Positions 48,554-58,287 are shown, numbered from the stretch's first letter. The stretch: DNA of 64,000 bases from an uncultured Clostridia bacterium (GCA_944349635.1 CALVNH010000001.1:62001-126000), one strand, 5' to 3'. Made by a program: numbers and translations. Notes: generated by a model from the letters alone, not told the origin.

Positions 48554-49798
48554 TTATTTCTGTGCGTAAATTTTGCGCAGACGTGCAAATCTGGGCAGTC
48601 CGTCTTCGAGGGGCGCTTTGGCGTCGCCCTGAATGAGCGGCAATGCGTACTTGACGAACTCTTCGCTTATGCCCTTTCCGTCCTCGGTAATCCAATCGAG
48701 GGGAACCGTCCTTTCGGTGTTTGCCGCAAGTTCGAGAGGCATGAGCACGGGTTTGCAGGAATATTCCTTCGCGGTGTAATCTCTCTCGAAAACCACCATT
48801 TTGTCGGTTTCGCCTGCGACTGCGGATTTGACGGCAAACGCGCCCGCTTCGAACGCCTCTTCGACGTCGACTTTGGAGGCAAGGTGCGCTCCGCAGCGCT
48901 GCATGAGGCTGAGCTCGATGGGACGAACCTTGATGTTGAGTCTGTCCTTGACTATGCTGCCGAGAATGCCCGCGAGACCGCCGAGCGTGGCATGACCGAA
49001 CAAATCGTTTGCGCCCGCCTTGAAGTCTCCGACATAGTTGCCGTCGGGAGTTTTGAGACCTTCGGAAATGACGGCAATGCACTTGTTTTCGTTGCGCTCG
49101 CAGACTGCTGCGACGTCAGCCACGAATTTGTCAACTTCGAAAGGCATTTCGGGCAGATAGATGAGGTCGGCGCCAAGTCCCTTGTAATTCGCGAGTTCGG
49201 CGGAAGCGGCGAGCCAGCCCGCGTTTCTGCCCATGACCTCGATAATGCAGACCAGACCGAAGTTGTACACTTTGGCGTCGAGGTTGCACTCCATAATGGT
49301 GGTGGCGATGTACTTTGCCGCGCTGGCGTAACCGGGGCAATGGTCGGTGCCGTAAAGGTCGTTGTCTATGGTCTTGGGCACGCCGATGACGTTGCAATCG
49401 TATCCGACGGATTGCAGATACTTGCTGATTTTGTTGCAGGTATCCATGCTGTCGTTGCCGCCGTTGTAGAAGAAGTAGCGAATATCGTATTTTTTGAAAA
49501 CTTCGAGAATGCGCTTGTAGTCGGTGTCGTCTACGTCGGCGTCCTTGAGCTTATAGCGTGCGGAACCGAGAGCGGAAGAAGGCGTGTATTTGAGCAGTTC
49601 GAGTTCCTTGGGGTCCTCCTTGGACATATCGTAGAACTTCTCGCCGAGAATGCCGACGATGCCGTGCTCCGCGCCGTAGACCGCGGTGATGTTTTTCTGT
49701 TTGAGAGCCTCGATGAACACGCCCGCCGCGCTGCTGTTGATGACGGAAGTGGGTCCTCCGCTTTGACCGAATATGCAAGCACCTTTCAAATTTTTCAT
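48554..49798 (-). CDS. Pyrophosphate-dependent phosphofructokinase type
   Basis: 414 residues. Phosphofructokinase fold: FGQSGGPTSVINSS (N-terminal phosphate loop), GGNDSMDT and PKTIDNDLYGTDH, MGRNAGWLAA and QRCGAHLAS. In ATP enzymes the motifs are GGDGS and PGTIDND; here an acid-Ser pair and a Lys replace Gly, the known mark of PPi-dependent enzymes. It interconverts fructose-6-phosphate and fructose-1,6-bisphosphate reversibly with PPi. The ATP-type enzyme is encoded 0.9 kb away (50654-51643). Promoter and terminator are its own. Confidence 0.9.
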   Translation of the reverse strand: MKNLKGACIFGQSGGPTSVINSSAAGVFIEALKQKNITAVYGAEHGIVGILGEKFYDMSKEDPKELELLKYTPSSALGSARYKLKDADVDDTDYKRILEVFKKYDIRYFFYNGGNDSMDTCNKISKYLQSVGYDCNVIGVPKTIDNDLYGTDHCPGYASAAKYIATTIMECNLDAKVYNFGLVCIIEVMGRNAGWLAASAELANYKGLGADLIYLPEMPFEVDKFVADVAAVCERNENKCIAVISEGLKTPDGNYVGDFKAGANDLFGHATLGGLAGILGSIVKDRLNIKVRPIELSLMQRCGAHLASKVDVEEAFEAGAFAVKSAVAGETDKMVVFERDYTAKEYSCKPVLMPLELAANTERTVPLDWITEDGKGISEEFVKYALPLIQGDAKAPLEDGLPRFARLRKIYAQK

Positions 49799-49844
49799 AC
49801 TAACTCCTGAATGTGAAAATTTGCGGTATATCCGCGACGAAAAT

Positions 49845-49873
49845 ATAATAGCCTTTTTCTATGAATTTCGCAA
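49845..49873 (-). promoter_or_regulatory. Promoter of the PPi-phosphofructokinase gene
   Basis: Minus-strand TTGCGA, 17 bases, TATTAT. Confidence 0.6.
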
Positions 49874-49961
49874 GCGAAACGCCCAAAATGCGGCAAAAAG
49901 CGGGAAACGTCGCCGCGAGAAGCGTTTTCAGACAACCTAAGCGACAACACGCGAGGTTTTG

Positions 49962-49990
49962 TTGCGTTGCGGCGCGCGCGGTGTTACAAT
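49962..49990 (+). promoter_or_regulatory. Promoter of luxS
   Basis: TTGCGT, 17 GC-rich bases, TACAAT, followed directly by the GGAGG ribosome site; short leader. Confidence 0.55.
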
Positions 49991-50006
49991 CGTTTCGGAG
50001 GCAGTT

Positions 50007-50474
50007 ATGAAAAAAATCGCAAGTTTCACAATAAATCATCTCGAACTTTTACCCGGGCTTTACGTTTCTCGCAAGGACACGCGTGACGGAGTCACCGTCA
50101 CCACCTTTGACCTCCGCTTTACCGCGCCCAACCGCGAACCCGTCATGGACACCGCCGCTCTGCACACGATAGAACACCTGGGCGCAACCTTTCTCCGCAA
50201 TTCGGAAGCGGCGGACGACATCGTATACTTCGGCCCCATGGGTTGCAGAACGGGCTGTTATCTTTTGATGTTCGGCGATTTGACATCGGAGGACGTCGCG
50301 GACACGGTTTGCGCAATGTGCCGTTTCATACTTTCCTACGAAGGCAAAATTCCGGGAGCGGAAGCCGCCGAATGCGGAAACTTCCTGGACCAGAACCTGA
50401 GCATGGCAAAGTTCCACACCGCCCGTTTTCTCGACGAACTCACCCGGCATAAACGCTACGTTTATCCCGAATGA
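50007..50474 (+). CDS. luxS: S-ribosylhomocysteine lyase
   Basis: 155 residues. Splits S-ribosylhomocysteine to homocysteine and DPD, the precursor of autoinducer 2, in the activated methyl cycle. Zn/Fe ligands are HTIEH (HxxEH) and the Cys of AECGNFLDQ; the catalytic Cys lies in GCRTGCYLL. N-terminus MKKIASFTINHLELLPGLYV is typical. The start at 50007 has CGGAGG; the open frame before it is not coding. It is monocistronic and divergent from the PPi-phosphofructokinase gene, ending at a bidirectional terminator. Confidence 0.95.
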   Translation: MKKIASFTINHLELLPGLYVSRKDTRDGVTVTTFDLRFTAPNREPVMDTAALHTIEHLGATFLRNSEAADDIVYFGPMGCRTGCYLLMFGDLTSEDVADTVCAMCRFILSYEGKIPGAEAAECGNFLDQNLSMAKFHTARFLDELTRHKRYVYPE

Positions 50475-50577
50475 TTTGTACCTCGGCGACGCACTCTCCG
50501 CCGCACTTCCGCTCCGCCTCGGGTTGCGGGCGCACGGACGCGTCAAAGCTTGCCGCCGCAAAACGCAAACGCATGAA

Positions 50578-50602
50578 AAACGGCTTCGTTAGGAAGCCGT
50601 TT
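50578..50602. terminator. Bidirectional terminator between luxS and pfkA
   Basis: Ten-bp stem (AAACGGCTTC/GAAGCCGTTT), loop GTTAG, T-rich flanks. Confidence 0.82.
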
Positions 50603-50653
50603 CGTTTTGTTTTCGCAGTTCTAATCGGGCAAAACGCCCTTTGCTTTTTCCTT

Positions 50654-51643
50654 TTACTTGCTTATCTTCTGCGCAATTTCGTACAGCTGGTTGTCGAACT
50701 TCTTGGGATAGTTCAGCGCTTCGATGACATTCATGTCGATGAGATCGCCGCCGCGGACGCCCACCGCTCTGCCGCTCTGTCCGCACTCAATCAGTTCCAC
50801 CGCGCGCACCGCCATGCGACTGGCAAGCACACGGTCGGACATGGAGGGAGTGCCTCCGCGCTGGATGTAACTCAACGCAATGTGGTTGACGGTTCTGCCC
50901 GTGGAAGCCTTGACCTTTTCCATAAGCTCCTCTTTCAAATCGTTTCTGCCTTCGGCAAGCACGATGATTGTGGAAGTCTTGCCCTTGTCAAAGCCTTTCT
51001 TGACGCTTGCGGCAATAGCGTCGACGTCGACGGGAGCCTCGGGAAGAATGACGTATTCCGCACCACCGGCAACGGAGGTATAAAGCGCGATGTCGCCGCA
51101 CGCTCTTCCCATGACTTCGAGAATCATTATTCTGTCGTGAGAGGTTATCGTGTCGCGCAGTTTGAGCATTGCGTCAAGCACCGTGTTGCAAGCTGTGTCG
51201 AAACCGATTGTATAGTCGGTGTAACCCATATCGTTGTCGATGGTACCGGGAATGCCGATGACGTTGACGTCGGAATTCTGATGAATGTCCTCTACTCCGC
51301 GGAAAGAACCGTCGCCGCCTATGACGATGAGGTTGTGAATGTCGCGCTTGGTCAGGTTATTGATGGCAGCCTGCAAAACTTCGGGTTTCTTGAATTCGCT
51401 CGTTCTGCCCGTGCGCAGAATGGTGCCGCCCGTGTGCACGCAGTTGGAAACGCTGCTGTACTTCATCTCGAAAATGTCGTCGTTGATGAGTCCGACGTAG
51501 CCGTGACGCACACCGTAGACTTCGTATCCCTTGCCCATGGCGTAACGCACTGCGGCTCTTATGCAGGCGTTCATACCGGAAGAATCGCCGCCGCTGGTAA
51601 GGATTGCGAGTTTTTTTTCTTTGCAGTTCTTGTTCTTTGCCAT
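50654..51643 (-). CDS. pfkA: ATP-dependent 6-phosphofructokinase
   Basis: 329 residues. ATP-type motifs LTSGGDSSGMNACIR (residues 15-29), GGDGSFRG, PGTIDNDMGYTDYTIGFDTA, MGRACGDIAL and IQRGGTPSMSDR. It performs the committed step of glycolysis. GAGG precedes the start by 5 bases. It follows dnaE on the same strand but has its own good promoter. The co-existence with a PPi-type enzyme suggests flexible energy economy. Confidence 0.94.
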   Translation of the reverse strand: MAKNKNCKEKKLAILTSGGDSSGMNACIRAAVRYAMGKGYEVYGVRHGYVGLINDDIFEMKYSSVSNCVHTGGTILRTGRTSEFKKPEVLQAAINNLTKRDIHNLIVIGGDGSFRGVEDIHQNSDVNVIGIPGTIDNDMGYTDYTIGFDTACNTVLDAMLKLRDTITSHDRIMILEVMGRACGDIALYTSVAGGAEYVILPEAPVDVDAIAASVKKGFDKGKTSTIIVLAEGRNDLKEELMEKVKASTGRTVNHIALSYIQRGGTPSMSDRVLASRMAVRAVELIECGQSGRAVGVRGGDLIDMNVIEALNYPKKFDNQLYEIAQKISK

Positions 51644-51708
51644 AATAACCTCACATAGCCTCGGAGAGGAACAGTAAAATTTTTGCGCCCGAACGCGCCT
51701 TTGCGTCT

Positions 51709-51763
51709 ATTATATAAAATGATAGTTAAAAAGTAAAGTGTTATTTTAGGGCGTCGACGCCCT
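51709..51763 (-). promoter_or_regulatory. pfkA promoter with an upstream 16-bp palindrome
   Basis: Minus-strand TTTACT (51737-51732), 17 bases, TATAAT (51714-51709). A perfect palindrome AGGGCGTCGACGCCCT (51748-51763) lies 10 bases upstream of the -35, next to a second hairpin TGTGTG-CCCG-CACACA (51764-51779). These could be an operator or the end of the dnaE transcript. Confidence 0.5.
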
Positions 51764-51863
51764 GTGTGCCCGCACACAATACTTTTTGCCTTCCGCGCCG
51801 CCGAGAGTGCTCCTCTTCGGGCGTAACAAAGCCTGCATTTTCGGAAACGAACGTGCGGCAGTC

Positions 51864-54800
51864 CTATTTTTTGTCGTAACGGACATACGCCGCGCCGACT
51901 ATGTTTTCCAGCCTCTTGATGAGCTCGTCGGACGGAACAACCCTCTGCCTGAACTCTTTAAGCTGCGATTTCCCGTTGACTTTTATCTGCGCTCTGACAG
52001 GCACGTCTCCGGGGAACATGGCAAGCACGCCGGTCACCAGTTTTGACGCGGTTTCGTCGTTTACAAGCACGTATATCACACCGGATTTGAGCGCGGATTC
52101 CTCTCTCGCGGCGCCGTTGGTCCATGCTTCCATCTTCTCGACGCTGATTTTCGGTTCGCTTTCGTCGCGAAGGTCGAGTTTTCCGTAAACTTTCACGGGA
52201 GTGTCCGCTTCCAACAGCGCACCGTACTGCTCGAACGCGCGCGGATACATGGAGAACTGAATGGTACCTTCTCTGTCCTCCAGTCTGCCCACGGCAAAAC
52301 GCTGCTGTTTGCCCGTCATCTTCCGCTCGTAAGACTCCACGATGCAACCCATTCGGACGTATCTGTTGGCAAGTTCGGCATTCACTCTGGTGACTTCCTC
52401 GCCGTTTTGGTCATACTCCTTGACAAAGAGCGACGACGTCACGAAATCGAACTCTTTCGCCGTGTCCGCATAATCGTCGAGGGGGTGACCGCTGACGTAC
52501 ATTCCCAACACTTCCTTCTCGCCCGCAAGAACGTGCATCTTGTCGTATTCGGGAAGTTCGGTATACTTCACGGTGACGTCCTCAATCAAATCGTCGAACA
52601 GCGACATCTGCCCTTCCATTTTGTTTTTCTTGTCGTTGACGACGGCGTCCATAATGCGCTCGTACGACGCCATGAGCGTGGAACGCGTTTTTCCGAATCC
52701 GTCGAACGCGCCGCCTTTGATGAGGCTCTCAATCATTCGCTTGTTTATCTGACCCGAACAGCGTTCGATGAAGTTTCTCAAATCGGTGAACGCGCCTTTC
52801 TCGCGCTCGGCAAGCACGAATTCCATCGCCTGCTCGCCGACGTTCTTGATGCCCATCAATCCGTAACGCACATTGTCGTTCTCGATGGAAAACACCTTCT
52901 TGGAACGGTTGATGTCGGGAGGCAGAATTGTTACACCCATTCTGCGCAGATAGTTGATGTAATGCTTGGTTTCGTCGGCGTTGCTGATTCGGTTGTTGAT
53001 GACGGCGGTGATGAAGTGCACGGGATAGTAGCACTTGAGATAACCCGTCTGATACGCCAGCACGGCATACGCCGCGGCGTGCGATTTGTTGAATGCGTAA
53101 TTTGCGAATTTCAGAATCTGCTCAAACAGGTCGTCCGCGATTTTTTCGTCCACACCGTTTGCAACCGCTCCCGGAATCTGTTTCTGCGTGGTATCGCCGG
53201 GCAACACGCCGCCCTTTATGAAAATGGTCTTCTGCTCTTTCAGGACGTCGAGTTTCTTTTTCGCGATACTTCGGCGCATTATGTCGGCTCCGCCGAAGGA
53301 GTAGCCCGCTATCTTCTGGGCAATCTGCATGACCTGCTCCTGATAGACGATACAGCCGTAGGTGGTTTCGAGCACGCTCTTCAAAAGAGGGTGTGCGTAA
53401 TGCACGGAAGAGGGATTGCGTTTGCCTTGAATGAATATGTCGAGGAACTGCATGGGACCGGGGCGGTACATCGAAATGCCCGCCATGACGTCCTCGAGAT
53501 TGCTCGGTTGCAACTGCATCATGAACTTTTTGATGCCGCCGCCTTCCAGCTGGAACACGGCTTCGCAGTCGCCGCCCGAAATGAGCGAATAGACGTTGGG
53601 GTCCTCGTAACCCAGTTTGTCGAAATCTATATCGACGCCCTTGTCCTCCTTGATGTATTTCAGGGCTTCGCTTATGTCAGTGAGGGTTTTGAGCCCAAGA
53701 AAGTCCATTTTGAGCAGTCCCTGCGCCTCGACCATGTTCTTGTCGAACTGCGTCGTGATATCGTTGCCGTTTCTGGACAGGGGAACGTGCTCCACAATGG
53801 GGTCGCCGCAGATGACCACGCCCGCTGCGTGCATCGAGGTCTGCCTCGGCATGCCTTCCAGCTGAATGGCGGTGTCGATGACGTTCTTGGCGGTGGGATT
53901 GCTGCGGTAAAGATTTGCGAAGTCTTCGGAATACAGACTGCTGGACGGAGTCAGACACTGTTTGAGCAGAACCTTACCCACGGGAATGTCCTTGACCCAG
54001 TTGTTGGCGTCCGTATAAGGAACGTCGTAAACCCGCGCAACGTCCTTGACTGCGGCCTTTGCACTCATCGTCGAATACGCAATAATCTGCGCCACGTTGG
54101 GCGCGCCGTATTTGCCCACCACGTATTCTATGATTTCGGGACGGCGCACGAAGCAGAAGTCTATGTCGAAGTCCGGCATGGAAACCCTTTCCACGGACAG
54201 GAATCTTTCAAACAGCAGATTGTATTTCAGCGGGTCGACGTCCGTGATTCCTATGGAGTACGCCACAAGGCTGCCCACGCCGCTTCCGCGCCCCGGCCCC
54301 ACGGGAATACCTTTCATCTTCGCGGCGTGCACGAAGTCCCACACGATGAGAAAATAGTCGTTGAATCCGCACTGGTCGATGACGCCCAACTCATAGTTCA
54401 GTCTTTCCGTAATTTCCGGGGTTATGACGTCGTAACGCTTGCCGATATTTCCCCACGCCAAATCGTAAAGGTATTGCTTTGCGTCTCTGCCGTTCATGTC
54501 GTCGGTTTCGAAGTGCGGAATGAACGTCTTTTTGTATTTGACGACGAAGTAGTCCCCGTCCACCTTGTCCGCGATTTCCTTGGTGCTCTCTATGGCTTCG
54601 GGAATCCAGGAGAACAGTTCCTCCATCTCCTCGCCGCTTTTGAGATAAAAATTGTCGTTTTCAAAACGCACACCCACGGCGTCTGTCTTTTTGCATTGCA
54701 GGTTGATGCACATCATGGTGTCCTGCGTGTCTGCGTCCTCGCGACGGAGATAGTGGACGTCGTTTGTGGCAACCACCTTGACACCGATGTCACGCGCCAG

Positions 54801-55421
54801 TTTTACAAGTGAATTGAGAATGCGTTTTTCGTCCTCCAGTCCGTGGTCCTGCAACTCGATGTAGAAGTCGCCCTCCTCAAACATCGCTTTGAGGCGCAAG
54901 GCATACCGTTTTGCCCCCTCGTAATCGTTTTTGAGCAGAAGCGACGGAATGCGCCCCGCTAGACACGCGGAACAGCATATCAATCCTTCAGAATGCTTTT
55001 CGAGAAGGTCGAGGTCGATGCGCGGTTTCATATAGAATCCGTCGACGTAAGACACCGTGGACAGCTTCATCAGGTTCTTGTACCCCGTGAGATTCTTCGC
55101 AAGAAGAATGAGGTGGTCCCTGCGGTGCAATGTTTCTGGCGTTTTGACGTGCAAATCGTCGGCGACGTAAAACTCGCTTCCGATAATGGGCTTTATGCCC
55201 GCCTCGCGCATTACGCTCACGAAGGTGTGAACGCCGAACATATTTCCGTGGTCGGTTATTGCAACGGCTTTCATTCCCATGGCGTTCAGCGCGTCGCACA
55301 ACGGAGAAACGTGCAGAACCTTGTCCTGCTCCGTGTCCGAAAGCACGCTCTGACTGAGCCTTATCGCGCCGTCAAGCAAACTGTATTCGCTGTGTAAATG
55401 CAGATGTACGAAATCACTCAT
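51864..55421 (-). CDS. dnaE: DNA polymerase III alpha subunit, DnaE type
   Basis: 1185 residues. An N-terminal PHP domain (HLHLHSEYSLLDGAIR), the polymerase core with catalytic Asp motif MPDFDIDF (about 400-407) and GPGRGSGVGSLVAY, then GMAGISMYRPGP-type, a helix-hairpin-helix region and an OB-fold near residues 1000-1080 (VRMGCIVESYERKMT). There is no exonuclease insert, so it is DnaE rather than PolC. It replicates the chromosome, or in PolC-containing Firmicutes elongates primers. It follows whiA with a 54-base gap and has GGAGAG before ATG. Confidence 0.96.
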   Translation of the reverse strand: MSDFVHLHLHSEYSLLDGAIRLSQSVLSDTEQDKVLHVSPLCDALNAMGMKAVAITDHGNMFGVHTFVSVMREAGIKPIIGSEFYVADDLHVKTPETLHRRDHLILLAKNLTGYKNLMKLSTVSYVDGFYMKPRIDLDLLEKHSEGLICCSACLAGRIPSLLLKNDYEGAKRYALRLKAMFEEGDFYIELQDHGLEDEKRILNSLVKLARDIGVKVVATNDVHYLRREDADTQDTMMCINLQCKKTDAVGVRFENDNFYLKSGEEMEELFSWIPEAIESTKEIADKVDGDYFVVKYKKTFIPHFETDDMNGRDAKQYLYDLAWGNIGKRYDVITPEITERLNYELGVIDQCGFNDYFLIVWDFVHAAKMKGIPVGPGRGSGVGSLVAYSIGITDVDPLKYNLLFERFLSVERVSMPDFDIDFCFVRRPEIIEYVVGKYGAPNVAQIIAYSTMSAKAAVKDVARVYDVPYTDANNWVKDIPVGKVLLKQCLTPSSSLYSEDFANLYRSNPTAKNVIDTAIQLEGMPRQTSMHAAGVVICGDPIVEHVPLSRNGNDITTQFDKNMVEAQGLLKMDFLGLKTLTDISEALKYIKEDKGVDIDFDKLGYEDPNVYSLISGGDCEAVFQLEGGGIKKFMMQLQPSNLEDVMAGISMYRPGPMQFLDIFIQGKRNPSSVHYAHPLLKSVLETTYGCIVYQEQVMQIAQKIAGYSFGGADIMRRSIAKKKLDVLKEQKTIFIKGGVLPGDTTQKQIPGAVANGVDEKIADDLFEQILKFANYAFNKSHAAAYAVLAYQTGYLKCYYPVHFITAVINNRISNADETKHYINYLRRMGVTILPPDINRSKKVFSIENDNVRYGLMGIKNVGEQAMEFVLAEREKGAFTDLRNFIERCSGQINKRMIESLIKGGAFDGFGKTRSTLMASYERIMDAVVNDKKNKMEGQMSLFDDLIEDVTVKYTELPEYDKMHVLAGEKEVLGMYVSGHPLDDYADTAKEFDFVTSSLFVKEYDQNGEEVTRVNAELANRYVRMGCIVESYERKMTGKQQRFAVGRLEDREGTIQFSMYPRAFEQYGALLEADTPVKVYGKLDLRDESEPKISVEKMEAWTNGAAREESALKSGVIYVLVNDETASKLVTGVLAMFPGDVPVRAQIKVNGKSQLKEFRQRVVPSDELIKRLENIVGAAYVRYDKK

Positions 55422-55475
55422 AAATCTCTCCGTCGTATTTCCGCTTCCCGTGAACGCTCCTCTTTTTCGGGGTTT

Positions 55476-56435
55476 CTACTCCTCCGTGCCGCCCGCAATC
55501 TCGATTATCTTCCTCAATCTGTGATTCAGACAGCTCTTCGTTACTCCGAGAATTTCCGCAAGTTCGCTCATGCTGGCCTGCTGATACTCCATTCTGGCGC
55601 ACGCAGTCTCGCGCAATGCGGGAGCAAGGGAATCCAACCCGTATTTTTCCTCTATTTCTCCTATCGCCATCAGCTGTTTGAGCGCGGCGGTGTACGTCTT
55701 GTCGAGGTTCGCCGCCTCGCAGATGGTGACTCTGTTTATACTGTTCGCCGTCTCCCTCTCGTCGATTATGGAGCGGAGCTTCAACGCGCTCTCGCCGAGA
55801 CCCAGCACGGCAAGCAGACCGAGGATTTCTTCCTTGTCCTTGATGTAGACCAGGAAGTTCTGTCCCCTCTCGCTGATTTTGGCGGCAATGCCCAAGGACG
55901 CCATGAGCGAACACACCGCCTCGGCAAAGCCCTCGTCCTCCACCATAAACTCGAAATGATAGCCTTCGCGCTTTTCCTCTTCGTCGCCGGTTGACGGCAC
56001 ATAGACGCTTCCGCAGGCAATGAAAAGCCCTCTCAGATACGCCACGGCGGCATCCCTGTCCGTCGTCACGAAAGGCGGGATGTACTCGTCGAACTCGTTT
56101 TCCCCGTCACCGACGAGGCGCAAGTCGAAAAGAATCTGTTTGGTGAAGCCCGTGGGAACGGCTACCGTGTAGGACACGCTGCCCTTTCTAACTCCCGATT
56201 TGACGTGTTCGGCGGAGATTTCGAACTCAGTGGGATAGACTGATTTCAGCATTTCCACCACGACAAGGCATTCGGCGTACGATGACAACGCAAAGACGAG
56301 ATTCTTGCGCTTGCCGCAGATGTTTATGCTGCCCGCCTGCTTTGCAAGCGCGCAGAGAAACGGTGTCACGAACTCGCCGCTGCGCGGCAATATGTCCAAC
56401 AATTCCGTTATGGCGTTGTCCTTGAAAGTCGTCAT
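55476..56435 (-). CDS. whiA: WhiA, DNA-binding cell-division/sporulation regulator
   Basis: 319 residues. Two LAGLIDADG-like halves in the N-terminal part (LRGLFIACGSVYVPST; YHFEFMVEDEGFAEAV) and a C-terminal helix-turn-helix (LAEILGVTKSCLNHRLRKI). WhiA is conserved in Gram-positives and affects division and metabolism. The ATG at 56435 is one base after the PHP gene stop. Gene order hprK-murB-PHP-whiA-dnaE is common in Clostridia; the usual rapZ and yvcK are absent here. Confidence 0.93.
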   Translation of the reverse strand: MTTFKDNAITELLDILPRSGEFVTPFLCALAKQAGSINICGKRKNLVFALSSYAECLVVVEMLKSVYPTEFEISAEHVKSGVRKGSVSYTVAVPTGFTKQILFDLRLVGDGENEFDEYIPPFVTTDRDAAVAYLRGLFIACGSVYVPSTGDEEEKREGYHFEFMVEDEGFAEAVCSLMASLGIAAKISERGQNFLVYIKDKEEILGLLAVLGLGESALKLRSIIDERETANSINRVTICEAANLDKTYTAALKQLMAIGEIEEKYGLDSLAPALRETACARMEYQQASMSELAEILGVTKSCLNHRLRKIIEIAGGTEE

Positions 56436-56436
56436 G

Positions 56437-57204
56437 TCACACTTCCGTTTTGTTTTTCTTCGGCTTGAAACGGGGCTCCGCTCCCACACCGCATATTCTC
56501 TCTTCGGGTATTCCGTGCCGCTTTATAAACTCCGTCACTCGCGGGAACAGCCCGGTCTGCGCCGTCCTGTGCGCATCGGAACCCAGTATGAACGTCACTC
56601 CCGATTCCAGCAGAATCCCGATTGCGCTTTCCATGGTTTCGATATGCTTTTCGTTAAGCTCAATGTACACGCCTCTTTCCAGCGCGACCTCCGCAATGCG
56701 CTTCACGTCCACCTGCGCTCTGTGATTCAGGTGACACAGCACGTCCACGGGATATCTGCGGAGAGCGTTTGAAAAAGCCCTGGTGTTGTATTCGACGAGG
56801 TCTTCGTCGAGGCGCGCCGATTTTGTGCCCCAACCGTTGACGAGCATAAACTGCGGCGCCCTGCGAATGTATCCGAACTGCATAAGCCTGTGAAAGCCGA
56901 GATGCAACACGTCGCAACGCGCGATTATGTCGTCGGGCACGTCGATGTCGCCCGCATCGTTCACCACGCTTGCCTCGATGCTCTGCCGCACCGTAACGGA
57001 TTTCATTGCGGCAGCTTTCAGAATGTCGCCGTTCTGAACGTCAAACTTCCTGCGGGTGCTGTGCAGAAGAATACTGCCGAACCCGTGGTCGCAGATTGCA
57101 ATCTCTTTCAGCCCCCTTGCAGCCGCGCAGGCATACTTGTCGGCGACGCAACCTTGCCCGTCGCTGGCAGCGGTGTGCATGTGATAATCTCCCCAAATTT
57201 TCAT
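56437..57204 (-). CDS. PHP-domain phosphatase/phosphoesterase
   Basis: 255 residues. The metal motif starts GDYHMHTAASDG (HxH), then AICDHGFG with Asp-His, CHLNH and ILGSDAHRT with the last ligands. This is the stand-alone PHP family related to YcdX and histidinol-phosphatases; substrate unknown. The start ATG 57204 follows GGGGAAAAG. It is translationally linked to whiA, a conserved pairing in Clostridia. Confidence 0.88.
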   Translation of the reverse strand: MKIWGDYHMHTAASDGQGCVADKYACAAARGLKEIAICDHGFGSILLHSTRRKFDVQNGDILKAAAMKSVTVRQSIEASVVNDAGDIDVPDDIIARCDVLHLGFHRLMQFGYIRRAPQFMLVNGWGTKSARLDEDLVEYNTRAFSNALRRYPVDVLCHLNHRAQVDVKRIAEVALERGVYIELNEKHIETMESAIGILLESGVTFILGSDAHRTAQTGLFPRVTEFIKRHGIPEERICGVGAEPRFKPKKNKTEV

Positions 57205-57237
57205 AAGCAATCTTTTCCCCGCAAAGCGGATTTCCGT

Positions 57238-58191
57238 TTATTCCAACAGCACGAATTCGCGCCGCAGATTTACGCCGAACAATTCACGGACGCGTCTTTC
57301 CGCAAGATTGACAAGTTCCGTAAAATCCGTTGCCGTCGCACCGCCGGTGTTGACGATGAAATTCGCATGAAGCTCGGATATCTGCGCCCCGCCGCGGCGA
57401 ACGCCTTTCAGCCCCGCACGCTCGATATAGTATCCCGCAGGCATATCCGCCCCCGCAAACACGCTTCCGCACGAAGGCAGCGCAGGTTGTTTTTTTCTTC
57501 TTTCCGCCGCGTAACGCACGGCAAGCGCACGGCTTTCGTCGGGAGTCGCAGGCGACAAACCGAACACGGCAGAGAGCAGAAATCCCTCTGCTCCGCGCCT
57601 GTAACCGAACTCGGCCTCCGTTGCGTCAATCCATTCGGTTTCGGCGCAATCGGCATTTAATCTTTCGATTTTGATAACGTAATCGGCGGTTTGAGCTCCG
57701 AACGCTCCGGCATTCAGTCTCAACGCCCCGCCCACGGTCGCAGGTACTCCCCAAAGAAACTCGAAGCCGCCCCTGCCGTGTTTCGCCGCAGAAACGGTGA
57801 GTGCCGAAATCCTGACTCCGCATTCCGCATACACGGTGCCGTCCGCCTGCATCGCTATGCGGTTCAGCCTGTGCGTGGATACCACAGGCGTGTAAACTGT
57901 ACCGTCCGCTATGACGGTGTCGGACCCGCCGCCCAGAAAAAAGACGTTTTCTTGCATTCCGACGTCCGCCGCCGCACGCATCAAAGAGCACAATTCGCTC
58001 TTGTCGCGCGGCTCGTAAAGCCTGAACACCGTCCCTCCGCCTCCGAACGTGGTAAGGCTGTCCGCTCCAACCGATTCGCGGAAGGCAACTCCCGCGCTGC
58101 GTGCCGCTTTTTCGAACTTTTCGGCGCCTTCTCTCCCGCACTTACGGCAGACTCCGGGGTGCGCCTTCCCCGTTTCCTTTCCGTATTCCAT
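57238..58191 (-). CDS. murB: UDP-N-acetylenolpyruvoylglucosamine reductase
   Basis: Reduces UDP-GlcNAc-enolpyruvate to UDP-MurNAc with NADPH, the second step of peptidoglycan precursor synthesis. The FAD site is FLGGGSDTVIAD with GVPATVGGALRLNAGAFG; catalytic residues are the Arg of FGYRRG, the Ser of SCGSVFAG and a C-terminal Glu near REFVLLE. This is the type IIa/b short form. Start is uncertain: ATG 58191 is used (317 residues); TTG 58230 would add 13 residues and neither has a strong ribosome site. Residues 1-18 (GKETGKAHPGVCRKCGRE) are an unusual Cys-containing extension. Confidence 0.9.
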   Translation of the reverse strand: MEYGKETGKAHPGVCRKCGREGAEKFEKAARSAGVAFRESVGADSLTTFGGGGTVFRLYEPRDKSELCSLMRAAADVGMQENVFFLGGGSDTVIADGTVYTPVVSTHRLNRIAMQADGTVYAECGVRISALTVSAAKHGRGGFEFLWGVPATVGGALRLNAGAFGAQTADYVIKIERLNADCAETEWIDATEAEFGYRRGAEGFLLSAVFGLSPATPDESRALAVRYAAERRKKQPALPSCGSVFAGADMPAGYYIERAGLKGVRRGGAQISELHANFIVNTGGATATDFTELVNLAERRVRELFGVNLRREFVLLE

Positions 58192-58287
58192 ACGGAAGTT
58201 TATGCCGTTTCCGCAAGAGGAATTCGGCAAAAGTACGTCTGTCCCGACTTTACCGTCGTCGTCCGTTCGCGGGCGTCGCCCGGCACG

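Noticed and set aside
52407..54812. Very long plus-strand open frame (about 800 codons) opposite dnaE
   Set aside because: It is antisense to dnaE, has no family motifs or ribosome site, and reflects codon bias of the real gene. The same applies to long frames opposite trkH-trkA (5607-7229) and ade (7352-9184).
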